Positions 25,656 to 35,165 of a DNA stretch of 64,000 nucleotides are shown here, piece after piece. The stretch covers positions 59,690 to 123,689 of the forward strand of contig NZ_JAJALI010000002.1 in the NCBI RefSeq assembly GCF_020523795.1. The letters run 5' to 3'. How positions within the stretch are numbered: position 1 is the first letter of the stretch; every line of letters begins with the position of its first letter. Origin of the DNA: Ancylobacter sp. Lp-2. Lineage in GTDB: Bacteria; Pseudomonadota; Alphaproteobacteria; Rhizobiales; Xanthobacteraceae. The notes under the pieces were generated by a model. That model saw only the letters and a list, made by a program, of their open reading frames with translations. It had not been told where the DNA came from and did no database searches. A program made the translations under genes and the position numbers.

Positions 25656-26624
25656 TCACTGCACCAGGCCGATTTCCTTCAGCACCGCGGCGGTGCTGGT
25701 GATGTCGGCGGCGAGCTGCTTCTCGAAGGCGTCGCCGGCGAGATAGGTGTCGGCCCATCCCTTCTGCTTCAGCATGTCGGTCCAGGCCTTGGACTTCGCC
25801 ATCTTCTCCACGAGGTCGGAGAGCTCCTTCTTCTGCTCCGGGGTGATGCCGGGGGCAGCGGCGACCATGCGCCAATTCTGGATCTCGACGTCGACGCCGG
25901 ACTCCTTGAAGGTCGGGACGTCCGGGGCGTCGGGCAGGCGCTGGGCGCTGGACACGCCGAGGATGCGCAGCTTGCCGGCCTTGGCCTGGGCGTCGAACTC
26001 GGACAGGCTGGAAATGCCGGCCGTGACCTTGCCGCCGAGGATGGAGGCGAGCGATTCGCCGCCGCCGGAGAAGGCGATGTAGTTGAGCTTCTTCGGGTCG
26101 CCGCCGATCGCCTTCAGGATCAGGCCGGCCGCGATGTGATCGGTGCCGCCCGCCGAGCCGCCGGCCCAGGAGACCTTGGCCGGATCGGCCTTCAGCGCCG
26201 CGACGAGGTCGGCCATCGACTTCAGCGGCGAATTCGCCGGCACCGCGATGGCCTCGAACTCGCCGGTGAGGCGGGCGATGGGGGTCACCTGATCGAGCGT
26301 GACCGGCGACTTGTTGGTGAGGATGGCGCCGACCATCACATAGCCGCCGACGATCAGCGCATGGGGGTCGCCCTTGGAGGCGTTGACGAACTGCGCGAGG
26401 CCGATGGTGCCGCCGGCGCCGGGCACGTTCAGCACCTGCACGTTGGACACCAGCTTGTCGGTCTGCAGCACGTGCTGCATCGAGCGCGCGGTCTGGTCCC
26501 AACCGCCGCCGGGCGCGGCCGGCGCCATGATCTTGAGTTCCGTCACCTCGGCCTGCGCGCCGACGAACGGGATGCAACTGGCGAGCGCGGCGGCGACGAT
26601 GGCCCCGCGGAGCATCTTGGTCAT
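25656..26624 (-). CDS. tctC: tripartite tricarboxylate transporter solute receptor (Bug/TctC)
   Basis: A 322-residue periplasmic receptor with a signal peptide ([21 protein letters not shown]). Bug-family landmarks are [11 protein letters not shown] at the ligand site, [11 protein letters not shown], a GGYVMVG strand and [13 protein letters not shown]. Bug proteins bind carboxylates through two water-bridged loops. The ATG at 26624 has GGAGG at 6-nt spacing. It is the first gene of tctCBA. The open frame extends upstream to 27002 without protein-like sequence. Confidence 0.95.
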   Translation of the reverse strand: MTKMLRGAIVAAALASCIPFVGAQAEVTELKIMAPAAPGGGWDQTARSMQHVLQTDKLVSNVQVLNVPGAGGTIGLAQFVNASKGDPHALIVGGYVMVGAILTNKSPVTLDQVTPIARLTGEFEAIAVPANSPLKSMADLVAALKADPAKVSWAGGSAGGTDHIAAGLILKAIGGDPKKLNYIAFSGGGESLASILGGKVTAGISSLSEFDAQAKAGKLRILGVSSAQRLPDAPDVPTFKESGVDVEIQNWRMVAAAPGITPEQKKELSDLVEKMAKSKAWTDMLKQKGWADTYLAGDAFEKQLAADITSTAAVLKEIGLVQ

Positions 26625-27000
26625 TGGTTTCCTCCAGTGGATGGCGACATTGTTGGACCGGATGGCGCCATTGCGTATCGCGTGCAAGCTAGTGCGCAGC
26701 TTGAAACCTGTCGAGTTCCACGAAAGAACGAACAAGACACTGATGTTGCACTGCAAAATCATCGGATGCGCTGCGGAAGCGGCGGGCGGACGCCCCGGAA
26801 GGCACGTCGTTCCTCTACGGGCGCCGGCGGGGTGATGCGAGGGCGTGCGAGGTGCCCGCGCGGCCGTCGCCGCCCCGTTTCGCGGGTATGGCAGGGCTGC
26901 GCCGGGCGCCCAATGGCTTGACGCGGCGCGGGCGCGGGGCGACATGGCGGGCAGGGCACCGCATCGTGCGGTGTCCGCGCCATCAGCCGGGAGCTCCGCC
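26625..27000. promoter_or_regulatory. divergent intergenic region, tctC and gor
   Basis: A 376-base gap that must hold the promoter of tctCBA (leftward) and gor (rightward). Bases 26690-26765 are less GC-rich than their surroundings and contain the palindrome TTGCA-C-TGCAA (26746-26756), a possible operator about 120 bases before tctC. No gene is seen. Confidence 0.4.
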
Positions 27001-28419
27001 ATGTCCAGCTACGACGTCGATCTGTTCGTGATCGGGGCGGGCTCCGGCGGTACGCGCGCGGCCCGCATCGCCGCCGGCTATGGCGCGAAGGTGATGGTCG
27101 CCGAGGAATATCGCGTCGGCGGCACCTGCGTGATCCGCGGCTGCGTGCCGAAGAAGCTGTTCGTCTACGCCTCGCGCTTCGCGCACGAATTCGAGGACGC
27201 CGCCGGATTCGGCTGGAGCATCGCCGGCACCAGCTTCGACTGGCCGACGCTGGTCGCCAACAAGGACAAGGAAATCGCGCGGCTGGAAGGCGCCTATCGC
27301 GCCAATCTCGGCCGCTCCGGGGTCGAGATCGTCGCCCAGCGCGCCACCGTCGAGGGGCCGCACGCGGTGCGGCTCGCCGACGGCACGCGGCTGACGGCGA
27401 AGTACATCCTGATCGCCACAGGCGGCCATCCCAATCTCGGCCCGGCCATACCCGGCCGCGAGCTCGCCATCACCTCCAACGAGGCGTTCCATCTGGAGCG
27501 GCTGCCGGACAGCATCGTCATTCAGGGCGCCGGCTATATCGCGCTGGAATTCGCCTGCCTGTTCGCCGGCCTCGGCGTGACGGTGACGGTGGTGCATCGC
27601 GGCGCGCGCCTGCTGCGCGAATTCGACGAGGAGGTCGCCCAGCGGCTCGAAGCGGAGATGCGGGCGAACGGCATCGCCATCGAGCTCGGCGTCACTATCG
27701 ACGCTATCCGCGCCGAGGCCGGGGCCAAGCGGGTGAGCCTGTCGGACGGGCGGGAGATCCTCGCCGGCGAGGTGATGCTCGCCATCGGCCGCCAGCCCAA
27801 CACCGCCGGCCTCGGGCTGGAGAATGCCGACGTCGCGCTCGCCGCCAACGGCGCCATCAAGGTGGATGCCGGCTCGCGCACCAATGTGCCGTCGATCTAC
27901 GCGGTGGGCGACGTCACCGACCGGCTGCAACTGACTCCGGTGGCGATCCGCGAGGGCCACGCCTTCGCCGACACCGTGTTCGGCGACAAGCCGTGGACGG
28001 TGGACCATTCGCTGGTGGCGACGGCGGTGTTCACCGAGCCGGAGATCGGCGTGGTCGGCCTCACCGAGGCGGAAGCGCGGGCGAAGGGCTACCGACTCGA
28101 CATCTACAAGACCGATTTCCGCCCGATGAAGGCGACGCTGTCCGGCCGCGCCACCCGCACCTTCATGAAGCTGGTGGTCGACCAGAAGACCGACCGGGTG
28201 CTCGGCGTGCACCTGATCGGCGAGGCGTCGGCGGAGATGATCCAGATCGTCGGCATCGTGCTCGCCATGGGCGGCACCAAGGCGGATTTTGACCGCACCA
28301 TCGCGCTGCACCCGAGCGCGGCGGAGGAACTGGTGACGATGCGCACCAAGCACGCCTCCAGCGACGAACCGGAAAGCCAGCTGCCCGAGCAGTCGGCGGA
28401 ATCGACTCCGGCGATCTGA
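27001..28419 (+). CDS. gor: glutathione-disulfide reductase
   Basis: A 472-residue FAD enzyme that reduces GSSG with NADPH. The FAD site is GAGSGGTRAAR (residues 12-22). The redox disulfide is GGTCVIRGCVPKK (Cys43, Cys48). The NADPH site is GAGYIALEFACLFAGLG near residue 178, the second FAD motif is YAVGDVTDR, and the catalytic His is in LHPSAAEELVTM near the end. A 25-residue acidic Ser/Glu-rich tail follows the usual C-terminus. The ATG at 27001 has GGGAG. It is monocistronic, with a hairpin after the stop. Confidence 0.96.
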   Translation: MSSYDVDLFVIGAGSGGTRAARIAAGYGAKVMVAEEYRVGGTCVIRGCVPKKLFVYASRFAHEFEDAAGFGWSIAGTSFDWPTLVANKDKEIARLEGAYRANLGRSGVEIVAQRATVEGPHAVRLADGTRLTAKYILIATGGHPNLGPAIPGRELAITSNEAFHLERLPDSIVIQGAGYIALEFACLFAGLGVTVTVVHRGARLLREFDEEVAQRLEAEMRANGIAIELGVTIDAIRAEAGAKRVSLSDGREILAGEVMLAIGRQPNTAGLGLENADVALAANGAIKVDAGSRTNVPSIYAVGDVTDRLQLTPVAIREGHAFADTVFGDKPWTVDHSLVATAVFTEPEIGVVGLTEAEARAKGYRLDIYKTDFRPMKATLSGRATRTFMKLVVDQKTDRVLGVHLIGEASAEMIQIVGIVLAMGGTKADFDRTIALHPSAAEELVTMRTKHASSDEPESQLPEQSAESTPAI

Positions 28420-28843
28420 GGTAGGTCCCTCTCCCTGCACAGGACCCGGCTGGAGCCGGGTTCTGCACTCGCCGCCATTAACATTGGGATTGCCCCGATA
28501 TTGATGGCGAAGGGTGGGGCGAGGGCTCCGTGCTTCCCAATGTCGCCGCCCCTCACCGACCCGTTGCGCGGGCCGCCTCTCCGCCTTGGCCGGATGCTTC
28601 CGGCTAAGCCTTTGCGGGAACAGAACCCGGCAATAGCCGAGGTCTGACGGAGAGAGGGTGGGAAAGGGGATATACTGGCTCTTCCCGTCGGGTGACGGTG
28701 GGGAAGAGTTCGCGGGCGCCGCTGCAATCCTGCTGCGGCGCTGGCGCTCTGGCGCTTTCCGCGGCCTTGGGTGTATAAGGCCGGCCTTTTCCGCGCGGGA
28801 AGGAGACAACAAGCCGCGCGACGCTGCCGATGAGGAGGCAATC
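28420..28843. other. intergenic region between gor and the DAHP synthase gene
   Basis: Bases 28444-28461 form the hairpin ACCCGGC-TGGA-GCCGGGT after gor. A TATACT hexamer (28671-28676) could be a -10 for the downstream gene but has no good -35. The downstream leader contains GGCCTT/AAGGCC with CCTTTT near 28762-28787. The frame of the DAHP synthase is open up to 28658 and would encode IYWLF just after TATACT, but it has no stop of its own, so I do not call a leader peptide. Confidence 0.4.
28444..28461 (+). terminator. hairpin after gor
   Basis: A 7-bp perfect stem (28444-28450 with 28455-28461) with loop TGGA lies 25 bases past the gor stop. The following TCTG is not a proper T-run, so termination may be weak. 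Confidence 0.5.
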
Positions 28844-30229
28844 ATGTCTGAACGCTGGACGCCGGATAGCTGGAGGGCCAAGCCCATTCAGCAGGTGCCG
28901 GACTATCCGAACGCCGAGGCCCTGGCCGCGGTGGAGCGTCAGCTTGCCTCGTTTCCGCCGCTGGTTTTTGCAGGTGAGGCCCGCCGCCTGAAGCGCGAGC
29001 TCGGCAAGGTGGCCAAGGGCGAGGCGTTCCTGCTCCAGGGCGGCGACTGCGCCGAGAGCTTCGCCGAGCATTCGGCCGACAACATCCGCGATTTCTTCCG
29101 CGTCTTCCTGCAGATGGCGGTGGTGCTGACCTATGCCGGCGCCTCCCCCGTGGTGAAGGTCGGGCGTATCGCCGGTCAGTTCGCCAAGCCGCGCTCGGCG
29201 CCGATGGAGACCATCGGGGGCGTGGAGCTGCCGTCCTATCGCGGCGACATCGTGAACGACATCGAGTTCACGCCGGAAGGGCGCATCCCCGATCCGCGTC
29301 GTCAGGTCGAGGCGTACCGCCAGTCGGCGGCGACGCTGAACCTGTTGCGCGCCTTCGCGAATGGCGGCTACGCCAACCTCGCCAATGCGCACACCTGGAT
29401 GCTGGGCTTCGTGAAGGATTCGCCGCAGTCCGGCCGCTACCAGGCGCTGACCGACCGCATCACCGAGGCGCTCGACTTCATGCGCGCCATCGGCATCGAC
29501 CCGGAAGTGCATCCGGAGATGCGCTCGACCGATTTCTTCACCAGCCACGAGGCGCTGCTGCTCGGCTACGAGCAGGCCCTCACCCGCGTGGATTCCACCA
29601 CCGGCGACTGGTACGCCACCTCCGGCCACATGATCTGGATCGGCGACCGCACTCGCCAGCCGGATCATGCGCATCTGGAATATGCCCGTGGCGTGAAGAA
29701 CCCGGTCGGCCTGAAGTGCGGCCCGTCGCTGAAGCCGGATGACCTCATCCGCCTCATCGACCAGCTGAACCCGGACGACGAGGCCGGACGGCTGACGCTG
29801 ATCGCCCGCTTCGGCGCCGACAAGGTGGGCGACCACCTGCCGGGGCTGGTGCGCGCGGTGCAGCGCGAGGGCCGCACGGTGGTGTGGTCGTGCGATCCCA
29901 TGCACGGCAACACCGTCAAGGCGGCGTCCGGCTACAAGACGCGCCCGTTCGACCAGATCCTCTCCGAGGTGAAGGACTTCTTCTCCGTGCACGCGGCCGA
30001 AGGCACCTATGCCGGCGGCGTGCATCTGGAGATGACCGGCAAGAACGTCACCGAGTGCACCGGCGGCGCCCGGGCGATCTCCGATGCCGACCTGAAGGAT
30101 CGCTACCACACCTATTGCGATCCGCGGCTCAACGCCGAGCAGGCCATCGAGATGGCCTTCCTCGTCGCCGAGCTGCTGAAGCAGGAGCGTTCCCGCCGCG
30201 TCCGCCCGGTCACCCAGGCGGCCGAATAG
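28844..30229 (+). CDS. aroG: 3-deoxy-7-phosphoheptulonate synthase, class II
   Basis: A 461-residue class II (plant-like) DAHP synthase, the first enzyme of aromatic amino acid synthesis, condensing PEP with erythrose 4-phosphate. Family blocks: the N-terminal [25 protein letters not shown] with the metal-binding Cys near residue 68, [36 protein letters not shown] and [15 protein letters not shown]. It lacks any relation to the E. coli AroF/G/H class I fold. The ATG at 28844 follows GAGGAGG. Aromatic feedback is expected in the family through N-terminal and inserted helices. Confidence 0.96.
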   Translation: MSERWTPDSWRAKPIQQVPDYPNAEALAAVERQLASFPPLVFAGEARRLKRELGKVAKGEAFLLQGGDCAESFAEHSADNIRDFFRVFLQMAVVLTYAGASPVVKVGRIAGQFAKPRSAPMETIGGVELPSYRGDIVNDIEFTPEGRIPDPRRQVEAYRQSAATLNLLRAFANGGYANLANAHTWMLGFVKDSPQSGRYQALTDRITEALDFMRAIGIDPEVHPEMRSTDFFTSHEALLLGYEQALTRVDSTTGDWYATSGHMIWIGDRTRQPDHAHLEYARGVKNPVGLKCGPSLKPDDLIRLIDQLNPDDEAGRLTLIARFGADKVGDHLPGLVRAVQREGRTVVWSCDPMHGNTVKAASGYKTRPFDQILSEVKDFFSVHAAEGTYAGGVHLEMTGKNVTECTGGARAISDADLKDRYHTYCDPRLNAEQAIEMAFLVAELLKQERSRRVRPVTQAAE

Positions 30230-30325
30230 GGCGCCGGCGCGCATCATTCCCATGCGAGGCCGACGCTGGCCTTGCAGGCGTGATGCGGCGGTACATTGAT
30301 CCGCCACGTGAAGAGACGATAATCG

Positions 30326-30366
30326 GACGGCGGACGGGGACCCCCTCGTCCGCCGTCTTGCGTTTC
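30326..30366 (+). terminator. intrinsic terminator after the DAHP synthase gene
   Basis: GACGGCGGACG (30326-30336) pairs perfectly with CGTCCGCCGTC (30347-30357), followed by TTGCGTTT. It lies about 100 bases past the stop and 29 bases before the next gene. Confidence 0.75.
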
Positions 30367-30394
30367 GTTCGCCTGAGCGTCCAGGAGGATCATC

Positions 30395-31513
30395 GTGCTT
30401 CACATCGACCTGCCGAGCCGGAACGACGTCGAGAAACTCGCCCAGTATCAGGGCGCCCCCGCGGTCTCCCTTTATCTGGCGACCACGCCGCTGACGGAAC
30501 ACGTCAAGGGCGACCGCATCGAGCTCAAGAACCTGCTCAAGGAAGCGGTGGCCCAGCTTCAGGCCGCCGGCACCGAGAAGCGGTCGATCTGGCCGATCGA
30601 GGAGCACGTCAACGCGCTCATCGAGAACGACGATTTCTGGGTCTACCAGGCGAACAGCCTCGCCATCTTCGCCACGCCGTCGGCGTTCTACAGCTTCCGC
30701 CTGCCCAACAAGCTGTCCAACACCGTGGAAGTGTCGGACCGCTTCCACCTGAAGCCGCTGCTGCGGGCGCTGACCTTCCCGCACCATGCCTATGTGCTCG
30801 CCCTCAGCGTCGGCGCGGTGCGGCTGATCGAGGTGACCGCCGACCTGCCGCCGCGCGTCGTCTCGGTGCCCGGCCTGCCGCGCGACGCGGCGAGCGCGCT
30901 CGGCCGCTCGACCCATCTCGACAAGGACGGCCCGGGGCGCTCGGGCGAGGAGACCAGCGAGCACGCGCTGCTGCTGCGCTACGCCCGCGCCGTCGACCAT
31001 GCGCTGCGCCCGCTGCTGAAGGGCGAGAGCGCGCCGCTGATCGTCGCCGCCACCGAGCCGATGGCCTCGATCTACCGCAGCGCGTCGAGCTATCCCTATG
31101 TCGCCGAACAGGTGCTGGCCGGCAATGCCGACCACATCACCGACGCCGTGCTGGCCGCCGAGGCCCGCAAGGTGCTCGACCAGATCTATGCGCAGGAGAT
31201 CGCGGCGCTGAAGGAGCTGTTCGAGGCGCGCGCCGTGCAGGGGCGGGCGACCGCCGACATCGCCCAGGCCGCCCGCGCCGCCACCTTCGGCGCCGTCGAC
31301 ACGCTGATCGTCGACATGGACGTGACGGTGTCCGGCCATGTCGATGCCGACGGCAAGGTCGCGTTCGATGCGACGCCGGACGCCGCCAATTACGGCATTG
31401 GCGACGAGATCGTCCGCCGGGTGTTGCAGGCCGGCGGGAGGGTGATCGCGGCGCGGCGCGACGACGTCCCGCTCAGCGCCGACGTCGCGGCGATCCTGCG
31501 CTACCCGCTCTGA
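30395..31513 (+). CDS. baeRF11-type release-factor-like protein
   Basis: A 372-residue protein resembling the baeRF family 11, bacterial relatives of the archaeo-eukaryotic peptide release factor eRF1. Characteristic segments are VSLYLATTPLT, DRIELKNLLKEAV, DDFWVYQANSLAIFATP, LPNKLSNTVEVSDRFHLKPLLRA, the ADIAQAARAATFGAVDTLIVDMD block and a terminal AILRYPL. Such proteins are predicted to act on ribosomes or on RNA, but direct evidence is scarce. The start is GTG 30395 with GGAGG. It stands between two terminator hairpins, so it is probably expressed alone. Confidence 0.8.
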   Translation: MLHIDLPSRNDVEKLAQYQGAPAVSLYLATTPLTEHVKGDRIELKNLLKEAVAQLQAAGTEKRSIWPIEEHVNALIENDDFWVYQANSLAIFATPSAFYSFRLPNKLSNTVEVSDRFHLKPLLRALTFPHHAYVLALSVGAVRLIEVTADLPPRVVSVPGLPRDAASALGRSTHLDKDGPGRSGEETSEHALLLRYARAVDHALRPLLKGESAPLIVAATEPMASIYRSASSYPYVAEQVLAGNADHITDAVLAAEARKVLDQIYAQEIAALKELFEARAVQGRATADIAQAARAATFGAVDTLIVDMDVTVSGHVDADGKVAFDATPDAANYGIGDEIVRRVLQAGGRVIAARRDDVPLSADVAAILRYPL

Positions 31514-31594
31514 TGCTGCCGCGGCGGGCGGCGGGTGGGAGATCGCCTCGCCGTCCGCCGTCCGGCATCGCCGATCCGCGCGGAGGACACGGCC

Positions 31595-31669
31595 ATGAGT
31601 GATGGAGCCATGAGCGACACGGCCACGAATGATGGGGCCATGAACGATGCCGTCATCAATGACATCCTG
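31595..31669 (+). repeat. 15-bp degenerate tandem repeat at a gene start
   Basis: Five consecutive 15-base units of the pattern ATGA-(G/A)-(T/C)-GA-(T/C)-GG-GCC encode MSDGA, MSDTA, TNDGA, MNDAV and INDIL at the start of the monooxygenase gene. The period is exact and the units drift gradually, as expected from in-frame slippage followed by divergence. Confidence 0.75.
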
Positions 31670-33250
31670 ATCGTCGGCGCCGGGCCGGTGGGGTTGACCC
31701 TTGCCGCCGTGCTGGCGCGCCACGGCGTGCGGGCGCGGATGGTCGACAAGCTGCCCGCCCCCTCGCCCTATTGCCGCGCGATCGGCATCACCCCGCGCAC
31801 GCTGGAGGTGATGGACGATCTCGGCCTTGCCGGCGCGCTGGTCGAGGCCGGCATATGGCTCGACGGGCTGCGCACCTATATCCATGGCTCTCCGGCGCGC
31901 GAGACCGAGAACGACTTTTCCGATCTGCCCTATGCCCAGCTCGGCGTCCCGCAATACGCGACCGAGCGCCTGCTCGCCGGGCATCTCGCCGATCTCGGCA
32001 TCCCTATCGAGCGCGGGGTGGAGCTGACCGGGCTGAAGCCGGACGGCGAGGGCGTCGAGGCAAGTTTCGCCGACGGGTCTTCCGCGCGTTTCGCCTATGT
32101 CGTCGGCTGTGACGGCGCCCATAGCGCGGCGCGGCGGGCGCTCGGCATCGCCTTCGAGGGCGAGGCCTGGCCGATGGAATTCATGCTCGGCGATGTCCAC
32201 ATCGACTGGGACTTGCCGCCCGGGCGGGGCCTGCCGCGCGGGCGGGCGCTGTTCGCGCTGCGCCCGATTCCCGAGGCGCCGCCGGACCTGTTCGTCGCCA
32301 TTCCGCTGCCGGAGCGCGGGCGCTACCGCGTCTCGATGGTCGCGCCGGAGCGGCTCGGCGCGCCGGGGCAGGGCACCGGCCACGGCATCCAGATCGACCG
32401 GCCGGGTGCGACGCTCGACGATTTGCAGGAAGTGGCCGACCGGCTGCTGCCGGAGCCGCCGACATTGTCCGACCTGCGCTGGTCGTCGATCTTCCGCATC
32501 TCCATGCGGCTCGCCGCGCGCTATGGCAGCGGGCGGGTGTTCATCGCCGGCGACGCCTGCCACATCCATCCGCCGACCGGCGGGCAGGGGATGAACACCG
32601 GCATCCAGGACGCCTATAATCTCGGCTGGAAGCTGGCGGCGGTGGCGCGCGGCGAGGCCGGGCCGGCTTTGCTCGCCAGCTATGAGGCCGAGCGGCGGCC
32701 GGTGGCCGAGGCGGTGATCGCCCGCACCGTCGAGCAGTCGCTGAATTTCGGCCGGCCGCGACCGCCCGAGGATCGGCTGGCCGATACCCAGCTGCTGGTG
32801 AACTATCGCGGCGGTCCGCTCAGCGTCGGCGGCGCGGTCGGCCCGGTGGAGCCCGGCGACCGGCTGCCGGAGGTGCAGGGCCTGCGCCGGCACGGGCTCG
32901 GCTTCCCGCTGCGCCTCGCCGATGCGGTACGCGGACCGGACATCGTGCTGCTCGTCGCGGTGCGGGGCGGCGAGGTTTTGGCGCTGGAGGCGCTGGCGGC
33001 GCGGCTGCGCGTCACGGTGCGGGCGCCGCTCCGGGTGGTGGCGGTGGCGCCCGGCGACGCGGTGCTGGAAGCGCCGCCGGGAGTGAGCCTGTTCTACGAC
33101 GCGGCCGGCATGTTCGCCGCCGCCTTCGGCCCGGCACCGGCGGCGCTGATCGTCCGGCCAGACAAATATGTCGGCTGGGCGGGTGCGGCGGGCGATGCCG
33201 AGGGCATGCTGGACTACCTCACCGGCGTGCTCGGGCTGGTGGCGGAGTGA
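31595..33250 (+). CDS. FAD-dependent aromatic monooxygenase (MhpA/PheA-like)
   Basis: A 551-residue class A flavoprotein hydroxylase. The first 22 residues are a repeat-derived polar extension. The dinucleotide fold ILIVGAGPVGLTLAAVLARHG follows. The DG motif is YVVGCDGAHSAARRALG, the GD motif is RVFIAGDACHIHPPTGGQGMNTGIQDAYNLGWKLA, and a thioredoxin-like C-terminal domain lacks the Cys pair. Such enzymes hydroxylate phenols or phenylpropionates with NAD(P)H. No ring-cleavage genes are adjacent, so the substrate is unknown. The ATG at 31595 has GGAGG at 8-nt spacing; Met residues at 31610 and 31640 are possible alternative starts. Confidence 0.9.
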   Translation: MSDGAMSDTATNDGAMNDAVINDILIVGAGPVGLTLAAVLARHGVRARMVDKLPAPSPYCRAIGITPRTLEVMDDLGLAGALVEAGIWLDGLRTYIHGSPARETENDFSDLPYAQLGVPQYATERLLAGHLADLGIPIERGVELTGLKPDGEGVEASFADGSSARFAYVVGCDGAHSAARRALGIAFEGEAWPMEFMLGDVHIDWDLPPGRGLPRGRALFALRPIPEAPPDLFVAIPLPERGRYRVSMVAPERLGAPGQGTGHGIQIDRPGATLDDLQEVADRLLPEPPTLSDLRWSSIFRISMRLAARYGSGRVFIAGDACHIHPPTGGQGMNTGIQDAYNLGWKLAAVARGEAGPALLASYEAERRPVAEAVIARTVEQSLNFGRPRPPEDRLADTQLLVNYRGGPLSVGGAVGPVEPGDRLPEVQGLRRHGLGFPLRLADAVRGPDIVLLVAVRGGEVLALEALAARLRVTVRAPLRVVAVAPGDAVLEAPPGVSLFYDAAGMFAAAFGPAPAALIVRPDKYVGWAGAAGDAEGMLDYLTGVLGLVAE

Positions 33251-33359
33251 GAGAGCCGCTGCTGCCTCCGCCGGAGGCAGACGCGTTTTCCTCTCGCCAC
33301 TGGGATTAGGCGGCCCGCGACGCGTGGCGGCGAAGGGCGACGCTAACGGTCGAAGACCC

Positions 33360-33390
33360 TTCCCCCTCTCCCTGTCGAGGAGAGGGGGAA
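33360..33390. terminator. hairpin between convergent genes
   Basis: TTCCCCCTCTCC (33360-33371) pairs perfectly with GGAGAGGGGGAA (33379-33390) around a 7-base loop. It lies between the converging monooxygenase and quinone reductase genes. On the minus strand it reads similarly, so it could serve both, but there is no long T-run. Confidence 0.55.
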
Positions 33391-33459
33391 TCCTCACCTG
33401 CTACCGTCAGGCCCGGTCATGAGGGTGTTCCTGACGTGGACGGGTAAGCGGGCGCGCCC

Positions 33460-34464
33460 TCACCAGCCTTCCAGCACGATCTTGCCGATGGCGCGACCGC
33501 TCTCCAGCGCCGCATGGGCGCGCTTGAGGTTCTCCGCCGTGATCGGCCCGTAATTGGCGCCGAGCGTGGTCTTCACCTGCCCGGCGTCGACCAGCCGCGC
33601 CACCTCGTCGAGCAGAGCGTGCTGGGCGATCATGTCCGGCGTGCCGAACAGCGGCCGGGCGAACATGAATTCCCAATGCAGCGAGGCGCTCTTCTGCTTC
33701 AGCAGGCGGACGTCGATGAGGTCGGGATCGTCGATCAGCGCCACCTGGCCCTGCGGCTTCAGCGCCTTGACGATCTCCGGCCAGTGCGTGTCGGTGCCGG
33801 TGAGGCTGAACACGTGGTCGGCGCCGTCGAAGCCAGCTTTCGCCAGTTCCTCGGACAGCGGCCTGGTGTGATCGATCACCGCGTGGGCGCCGAGCTTTTC
33901 CAGCCATTCCCGGCTCTCCGGCCGCGAGGCGGTGCCGACTACGGTGAGCCCGGTCAGCTGGCGGGCGAACTGCACGGCGAGCGAGCCGACGCCGCCGGCG
34001 GCACCGATGATCAGCAGCGTGCCGGTGCTGTCGCGCGTGAGGCGCAGCCGGTCGAACAGCGCCTCCCAGGCGGTGATGGCGGTGAGCGGCAGCGCCGCCG
34101 CCTCGGCAAAGCCGAGCGAGGCCGGCATGTGGCCGACGATGCGCTCGTCGACCAGATGGAACGGCGCGTTGGTGCCGGGCCGGTTGATGGCACCGGCGTA
34201 GAACACCTTGTCGCCCGGCTTGAACAGCGTCACCTCGGCGCCGACCGTCTCGACGATTCCGGCGGCGTCCCAGCCGAGGATCACCGGCTCGGCGGCGGTG
34301 CCGGTGCGGCGCATCCGCACCTTGGTGTCGACCGGATTGACGGCGATCGCCTTCACCGCAACCTTGAGGTCGCGCGGGCCGGGCGTCGGTTCCGGCGTGT
34401 CGAAGGCGAAGAGCGCGCGCTCCTCGGAGATGGGCAGCGAGTCGATGTAGCCGATGGCCTTCAT
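33460..34464 (-). CDS. zinc-free MDR-family NADPH:quinone reductase
   Basis: A 334-residue medium-chain dehydrogenase/reductase of the quinone-reductase/ZADH branch. It has a GroES-like N-terminus (VNPVDTKVRMR, LGWDAAGIVETVGAEV) and the NADPH-binding fold LLIIGAAGGVGSLAVQFARQL. There is no structural-zinc Cys cluster. The best guess is reduction of quinones or activated alkenes by NADPH. The ATG at 34464 has GGGAG at 7-nt spacing. It is divergent from an HxlR regulator, the classic arrangement for electrophile-induced quinone reductases (as in ytfH-qorB), which supports a detoxification role. Confidence 0.9.
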   Translation of the reverse strand: MKAIGYIDSLPISEERALFAFDTPEPTPGPRDLKVAVKAIAVNPVDTKVRMRRTGTAAEPVILGWDAAGIVETVGAEVTLFKPGDKVFYAGAINRPGTNAPFHLVDERIVGHMPASLGFAEAAALPLTAITAWEALFDRLRLTRDSTGTLLIIGAAGGVGSLAVQFARQLTGLTVVGTASRPESREWLEKLGAHAVIDHTRPLSEELAKAGFDGADHVFSLTGTDTHWPEIVKALKPQGQVALIDDPDLIDVRLLKQKSASLHWEFMFARPLFGTPDMIAQHALLDEVARLVDAGQVKTTLGANYGPITAENLKRAHAALESGRAIGKIVLEGW

Positions 34465-34570
34465 AACGTGTCTCCCGCGCTTTCGCGCCATGATGCGGAT
34501 CGGCAGCGAATGTCGGCAAGGCGGCGGGATCCTGCAAGAACGCACGAAATTGTCGGCTGGTATCGAAAAT

Positions 34571-34583
34571 GTAAGCCCCTTAC
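34571..34583. promoter_or_regulatory. candidate HxlR operator
   Basis: GTAAG (34571-34575) and CTTAC (34579-34583) form an inverted repeat with a 3-base centre, placed in the 167-base gap between the HxlR gene and the quinone reductase. HxlR/QorR regulators bind such short palindromes in their own divergent promoters. Confidence 0.5.
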
Positions 34584-34631
34584 GCCGCTCCAAGCCGCAC
34601 CCTACATTCCGCCGGTCGGACGGAGCGGACC

Positions 34632-34985
34632 ATGGCAAGGCGGCACAGTAATTACACGCGCGGCACCGGCTGCCCGGTTGAGGCGGCGCTGGAGATCATC
34701 GGCGCCAAGTGGAAGGGCGGGGTGATCTATCACCTGCTGGAGGGCGAGCTGCGCTTCATGGAAGTGCAGCGGCGCATGCCGACCGTGTCGCCGCGCATCC
34801 TCTCCAAGGCGCTGCGCGAGCTGGAGGCTGACGGCGTGATCGACCGCACGGTCTATCCCACCGTGCCGCCGCAGGTCGGCTACCGGCTCACCCCGGAGGG
34901 TGAGGCGCTGCGCGCGGCGGTGCTGAGCCTGCGCGAATGGGGTGCGCGGCGCACGCCGCCGGTATGCGCCCTCGCCGCCGAATAG
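34632..34985 (+). CDS. HxlR-family transcriptional regulator
   Basis: A 117-residue winged-helix regulator. The family signature CPVEAALEIIGAKWKGGVIYHLLEGELRF begins at Cys14, followed by SPRILSKALRELEADGVIDRTVYPTVPPQVGYRLTPEG. The N-terminal Cys is the sensor of electrophiles or quinones in several HxlR proteins. It likely represses or activates the divergent quinone reductase and itself through the palindrome in between. Confidence 0.93.
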   Translation: MARRHSNYTRGTGCPVEAALEIIGAKWKGGVIYHLLEGELRFMEVQRRMPTVSPRILSKALRELEADGVIDRTVYPTVPPQVGYRLTPEGEALRAAVLSLREWGARRTPPVCALAAE

Positions 34986-35165
34986 GGCGGGCGGCACTTC
35001 GTCCGTCCGCGCGGGGCGGTTCCGGCCATAGCGGGGCCGCGATCCGGTGCTATGGCATTGCCCGGATGGCTTTGTTAGAACGAATCCACGATGTTTCCCG
35101 GCCATCGCCCGTCGCGGCGGAAGCGCCGGCGACATGTCGCGTGTGAGGATGTTCCGGGTGGGTTC

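Noticed and set aside
28658..28843. Aromatic-rich leader peptide (IYWLF) attenuating the DAHP synthase
   Set aside because: The frame containing Tyr-Trp-Leu-Phe has no stop before the aroG start and lacks a good ribosome-binding site, and there is no clear terminator/antiterminator pair.
28604..33397. A 1597-residue frame on the minus strand
   Set aside because: It is the antisense of the DAHP synthase, baeRF and monooxygenase genes. Its composition is His/Arg/Gly-rich, typical of shadow frames in GC-rich DNA.
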